8,477 nucleotides of DNA from Rickettsiales bacterium (lineage in GTDB: Bacteria > Pseudomonadota > Alphaproteobacteria > Rs-D84): positions 1-8,477 of the forward strand of contig JAITBM010000041.1 of NCBI GenBank assembly GCA_031283565.1, read 5' to 3'. The stretch's first letter is position 1. Each line of letters begins with the position of its first letter. The notes beneath the pieces are model-generated. The model did no database searches. It worked only from the letters and a program-made list of their open reading frames with translations, and had not been told where the DNA came from. The translations under genes were made by a program, and so were the position numbers. This document shows, one piece after another, positions 6,213-8,477 of this stretch.

Positions 6213-6623
6213 ATGAAAAAAATATTTGCCGCATTGTTTTCAATTACAGTTTTGGGCGGCTGCGCGTCAACCCGCCGGGATGTTCTCGGAACGGAGTATT
6301 CGCAGGCGCAAACAAGAAACTATCAGTCTCGCGCGTTTGACACCGGCGACAGACAAACGGTATTGAGGGGCATTGTGTCTGCAATGCAAGATCTTGGATT
6401 TATTATCGACAAGGCGGATGCGGCCCTTGGAACCATCAGCGGAACCTCGTTTGCCAATAATTCCAAACTGACAGTGTCCGTTCGTTCCGTGGGCAAAAAA
6501 CAAACCCTGGTCCGCGCAAACGCGCAAGCCGATCTGAAAGAAATAACAGACCCGGTTGCATATCAAAATTTCTTTGATTCTTTGTCGCAATCATTGTTTT
6601 TGGACGCCAATATGGCCGAATGA
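6213..6623 (+). CDS. Small lipoprotein, paralogue of the preceding gene (shorter copy)
   Basis: The 136-residue product has lipobox LGGC (Cys17). It shares with the preceding protein the elements SRAFDTGD, VLRG, MQDLGF, ALGTIS and FFDSLSQSLFLDAN, in the same order and spacing except for the central insertion, so the two arose by tandem duplication. The middle region LTVSVRSVGKKQTLVRANAQ looks like two alternating beta strands. No catalytic motif is seen, and a structural or binding role at the outer membrane is inferred. An AGGG sequence follows the preceding stop about 8 nt before the ATG. It is the last gene of the operon; no convincing terminator follows. Confidence 0.8.
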   Translation: MKKIFAALFSITVLGGCASTRRDVLGTEYSQAQTRNYQSRAFDTGDRQTVLRGIVSAMQDLGFIIDKADAALGTISGTSFANNSKLTVSVRSVGKKQTLVRANAQADLKEITDPVAYQNFFDSLSQSLFLDANMAE

Positions 6624-6627
6624 TGAA

Positions 6628-6739
6628 AGCCCCGCCGTTTGATAAAATATAAAGTGCAGGCGCCCCGTCTCTCCGCGTCGCCTTCGCGAAGGCGGATGTT
6701 CTCTGCCTGGCGGTCTGTCCTGCTGGTTATGGCGGGGCT
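6628..6739. repeat. Palindromic repeat element bounded by 9-bp inverted repeats
   Basis: AGCCCCGCC (6628-6636) and its perfect complement GGCGGGGCT (6731-6739) flank a segment that holds the perfect 16-bp palindrome CGCCTTCGCGAAGGCG (6679-6694). The core CTTCGCGAAG recurs at 6783-6792, and GCGAAGGCGGA recurs at 7092-7102. Read as protein, 6721-6760 gives VMAGLDMAIPAG, close to the VMAGLDPAI peptide encoded by repeats I associate with alphaproteobacterial intergenic DNA. A TTG-initiated frame at 6639-6821 covers it but looks repeat-derived rather than a gene. Confidence 0.45.
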
Positions 6740-6817
6740 GGATATGGCAATACCGGCCGGCGGCATTTTATTGCGGGAATTGCTTCGCGAAGAACGGCGC
6801 GTCAAATTGCAAACGTG

Positions 6818-7015
6818 CTAAAAAACAAGGCATGCCGGCCAGCCGCGGCGCCGCGCTTCGTGATCGAATTGCCGCTTGGTGATTCTCAGGCGCGAGCCCT
6901 GTTTGAAAAGCTCTATGTATTTCACGCCGTTTTTATCAACGCCGGTCTTGAACCTGGCTCCGATATGCTTTGCAAAGTCTTCTATGATGGTTGCGCAGCT
7001 TACCTGTTTTTCCAT
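6818..7015 (-). CDS. Small hypothetical protein, 65 residues
   Basis: The best support for this gene is its strong ribosome binding site, AGAGGA (7025-7020), 4 nt before the ATG. The product is small, mostly basic and soluble, with no signal peptide. An N-terminal helix (CATIIEDFAKHIGARF) is followed by a likely beta hairpin (VKYIELFKQGSRLRI) and a basic C-terminal helix (RQFDHEARRRGW). I do not recognise the family. The size and charge would suit a nucleic-acid-binding or regulatory protein, but no named motif proves this. It lies alone among repeat debris, opposite the lipoprotein operon, and its stop codon falls near a T-run (6825-6820 on the minus strand) preceded by GGC/GCC pairing, which could weakly terminate transcription. 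Confidence 0.6.
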   Translation of the reverse strand: MEKQVSCATIIEDFAKHIGARFKTGVDKNGVKYIELFKQGSRLRITKRQFDHEARRRGWPACLVF

Positions 7016-7034
7016 TTTTTCCTCTTTTTTTGGC

Positions 7035-7075
7035 GGCCGACCTATATCATATCGATATATATTGCATGATCGGCC
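7035..7075. promoter_or_regulatory. AT-rich inverted-repeat region upstream of the small gene
   Basis: GGCCGA (7035-7040) and its complement TCGGCC (7070-7075) flank a very A+T-rich core that contains the perfect 10-bp palindrome ATATCGATAT (7049-7058). On the minus strand TATGAT (7054-7049) could serve as a -10 element for the gene at 6818-7015; on the plus strand TATCAT (7045-7050) could serve the small frame at 7066. No good -35 hexamers are visible. It may be an operator between divergent small genes. Confidence 0.35.
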
Positions 7076-7176
7076 ATATTAAAGACCACTTGCGAAGGCG
7101 GAATTGGAGTTTAGAATCGATCGCTAACAAAATTGTGCGGTTTATTCAACAGATTCGCCATGCTCCAATCTCATGA
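7066..7176 (+). CDS. Possible micro-ORF, 36 residues
   Basis: ATG to TGA encodes a basic, probably helical peptide (begins MIGHIKDHLRRRNW, continues SLESIANKIVRFIQQIRH). No ribosome binding site is visible, and the frame is open further upstream without a better start. It includes the repeat copy GCGAAGGCGGA (7092-7102), which argues for a chance frame in repeat DNA. It ends inside the start region of the next small frame (ATG at 7160 or 7178). Real coding status is uncertain. Confidence 0.2.
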   Translation: MIGHIKDHLRRRNWSLESIANKIVRFIQQIRHAPIS

Positions 7177-7327
7177 TATGTGGACTTTTTACGTTGTTGT
7201 CGGCGCATTAGTGGCAGGATTCTAACCTCGGGCAGTGCAATACTCGCTGTTGTTGGAATTAAATCATATTTTTATGCGCAAGTCAAACCGGATATATTCC
7301 TATCATTGCGGCATCGTTATGCGACCC
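7160..7327 (+). pseudogene. Probable frameshifted small membrane peptide gene
   Basis: The first frame reads MLQSHDMWTFYVVVGALVAGF and then meets TAA at 7223-7225. The neighbouring frame continues without a break as LTSGSAILAVVGIKSYFYAQ and VKPDIFL. Restoring one C after TTC at 7220-7222 would join the two into a single hydrophobic protein, with the join falling inside a membrane-like stretch. This reads as a gene broken by a one-base deletion; a sequencing error would look the same. The 3' boundary is indefinite, because the second frame runs on antisense into the DedA-like gene. The family is not recognised. Confidence 0.3.
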
Positions 7328-7430
7328 GCTCGCACAATCCGGGAAACGGCCGCCCCTCCGCTTTTCATGTAGGCGCCATGGGAAATGGGGCATTTTTTAC
7401 AGCGGGCTTTTTGAACTGCGGGCCCTGTGG
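7328..7430. other. Non-coding stretch downstream of the DedA-like gene
   Basis: No gene is supported. A direct repeat GCGGGC and a weak stem (ACAG.GG with CC.CTGT) lie at 7399-7428, and short T-runs occur near 7393-7398 and 7408-7412 on the plus strand. These do not add up to a convincing terminator for the minus-strand operon, for which A-runs in this orientation are unfavourable. Confidence 0.3.
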
Positions 7431-7997
7431 TCATGCGAGCAGTGCAAGGCCCAAAAATGCGGCGGCTATGGCCGCCAAAGTAAGGGGCCAGAAATATTTT
7501 TTTACCGCCATGTTTGCCTGCTCTTGAAAGCGCCACAGCAGATAGCCGGCAATCGCAAACCGTCCAGTTCTGAAAATCGCCGAAAATCCAAGATACAATA
7601 TCGGGTTATACCCCAAAAATCCAGCGGTTATTGACATCACTTTATATGGCACCGGCGTGAAAGCCGTTATGAATACGACCAAAAGCCCGTACTTTTCGAA
7701 TATCATTTGCGCCTTGGCAAAGGTGTCCAAACTTGAAACCGCCCCTATCAGCCACAGCCCGATGGAATCAAACAAGTAAAGCCCTATGATATACGACATC
7801 GCGCCGCCGATCAGCGAGCCGATTGATGCCGCCAAAACCGTCGCCGGCGCGTTCTTTTTTTTCGCCACTATCGGCGGCGTCATGAATACTTCCGTCGGAA
7901 CAAACAAAAACACCGACTCGCAAACCGTCAGCCCCATCACTATCCAGAACATTTGCGGCTTGGCCGATATTTTAAGCAGGCGGTCCTGAAGCTTCAT
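7431..7997 (-). CDS. YqaA-type DedA/VTT-domain membrane protein
   Basis: The 188-residue integral inner-membrane protein belongs to the DedA (SNARE-associated, VTT domain) superfamily. Visible signatures are an ES-x-F-x-x-P-x-E stretch (Glu27 to Glu36), the glycine-rich ASIGSLIGGAMSYIIG helix (58-72), the re-entrant motif FTPVPYKVMSITAG (113-126) and the FRTGRF segment (142-147) near the last helices. This arrangement resembles E. coli YqaA more than the longer DedA/YqjA branch. Relatives are linked to lipid scrambling, undecaprenyl-phosphate recycling or membrane homeostasis, but the substrate here is unknown. The ATG shares its A with the TAA of the upstream adaptor gene (TAATG), so translation is coupled. 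The pairing with an efflux adaptor suggests joint expression rather than a proven shared pathway. Confidence 0.88.
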   Translation of the reverse strand: MKLQDRLLKISAKPQMFWIVMGLTVCESVFLFVPTEVFMTPPIVAKKKNAPATVLAASIGSLIGGAMSYIIGLYLFDSIGLWLIGAVSSLDTFAKAQMIFEKYGLLVVFITAFTPVPYKVMSITAGFLGYNPILYLGFSAIFRTGRFAIAGYLLWRFQEQANMAVKKYFWPLTLAAIAAAFLGLALLA

Positions 7998-8477
7998 TAT
8001 CTTCGGCCGCCGCCCATGCCGCCCATAGGCCCGCCCATTCCCGGCATCCTGGCGTTCGCGCCGGCAGCTCCGGCCGATGCGCCCATCTTGCCGGTAATTA
8101 TCAGGTCTCCCTTTTGCAGGCCGTCCGCTATGACCTCTGTTTCGGTCGAAGTGGACAGCCCCTTTTTATACGGCACGAGCAAGATATTCTCGCCCCGCAG
8201 TATTAACAGGGTGTTCGCCGGCGTGGCCTTGCCCCCCGCGACATCTGGATTTTCCGGCAAAATATTCTTGTACGAGCGCACTAAAAACGCGCTCGATTCC
8301 GCCTTCCATACATCCGTGCTTTCCTCGATAAGAATAGTTACGAACGCCGTCATTCCTGGCATTAGCCTTAAATCGCTATTATCGACATCAATGATAACCG
8401 TATAGACCACCACATTCTGCGTGTTTTTTGGCGAAAGCCGTATCTGGTTCACCGTGCCGCTGAATGTCGTTGTCGGA
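7997..8477 (-). CDS. MacA-like periplasmic adaptor of an efflux pump (3' part)
   Basis: Only the last 159 residues are in the window; the 5' part lies beyond 8477. The frame is open to the edge, so a GTG at 8452 is internal, not a start. It begins in the beta-barrel region of membrane-fusion proteins: FSGTVNQIRLSPKNTQNVVVYTVIIDVDN, then DLRLMPGMTAFVTI, the hallmark LPGMT segment of HlyD/MacA/AcrA-type adaptors. A membrane-proximal domain follows (VPYKKGLSTSTETEVIADGL, QKGDLIITG). VVVYTV after a NxQNV turn is typical of MacA-type adaptors that link an ABC exporter to an outer-membrane channel, though an RND-pump adaptor is possible. The C-terminus is an unusual Gly/Met-rich tail ending MGGMGGGRR. 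The gene is translationally coupled to the DedA-like gene downstream; the ABC transporter gene, if present, is not in view. Confidence 0.85.
   Translation of the reverse strand, partial: PTTTFSGTVNQIRLSPKNTQNVVVYTVIIDVDNSDLRLMPGMTAFVTILIEESTDVWKAESSAFLVRSYKNILPENPDVAGGKATPANTLLILRGENILLVPYKKGLSTSTETEVIADGLQKGDLIITGKMGASAGAAGANARMPGMGGPMGGMGGGRR

Noticed and set aside
6639..6821. TTG-initiated 60-residue frame on the plus strand
   Set aside because: Translation is dominated by repeat-derived sequence (palindrome plus VMAGLD-like peptide), with no ribosome binding site.
7180..7527. Plus-strand 115-residue frame as an intact gene
   Set aside because: Its second half is antisense to the DedA-like gene, and its first half makes sense only as the continuation of the frame broken at 7223.
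1..8477. tRNA genes, CRISPR arrays, complete insertion sequences, replication origins
   Set aside because: No cloverleaf with a T-loop consensus, no regularly spaced direct repeats, no transposase with flanking terminal repeats, and no DnaA-box cluster was seen by eye.

Overview
The window looks like a piece of a Gram-negative chromosome, most likely from an uncultured proteobacterium and possibly an alphaproteobacterium. The Gram-negative call rests on three outer-membrane-type lipoproteins and a MacA-like periplasmic adaptor. The class assignment is weaker. It rests on the style of the YqaA/DedA-type protein and of the lipoprotein family, and on a decayed repeat that translates to VMAGLDMAI, close to the VMAGLDPAI peptide of repeats familiar from alphaproteobacterial intergenic DNA. 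Coding density is high and no rRNA, tRNA or CRISPR array was seen.

Left part (minus strand): a PAP2-family phosphatase, lepA and a tyrosine-recombinase gene lie head to tail with short gaps, reading leftwards from 3671 to 282. The integrase has its Arm-binding and core-binding domains and the first catalytic arginine, but lacks the His-x-x-Arg and nucleophilic tyrosine segment. It appears to be internally deleted and catalytically dead. Positions 1-281 hold no convincing gene.

Middle: a 90-bp divergent promoter region, in which good promoter elements overlap a 12-bp inverted repeat, separates the PAP2 gene from a short rbfA gene on the plus strand. rbfA converges on an L-lactate dehydrogenase gene (minus), with a terminator-like hairpin between them. 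The ldh promoter region then faces a three-gene plus-strand lipoprotein operon (5300-6623): a BamE/SmpA-like lipoprotein followed by two small lipoproteins that are paralogues of each other. This operon is the best candidate for a poorly described system, probably acting in the outer membrane.

Right part: 6624-7430 is mosaic DNA. It holds palindromic repeat debris, a small minus-strand gene with a strong ribosome binding site, an AT-rich inverted-repeat region, and remnants of tiny plus-strand reading frames that include a probable frameshifted membrane peptide. The window ends with a minus-strand pair, the 3' end of a MacA-like efflux adaptor gene translationally coupled (TAATG) to a YqaA-type DedA-superfamily membrane protein gene.

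Family assignments come from reading motifs by eye. No database search was run.
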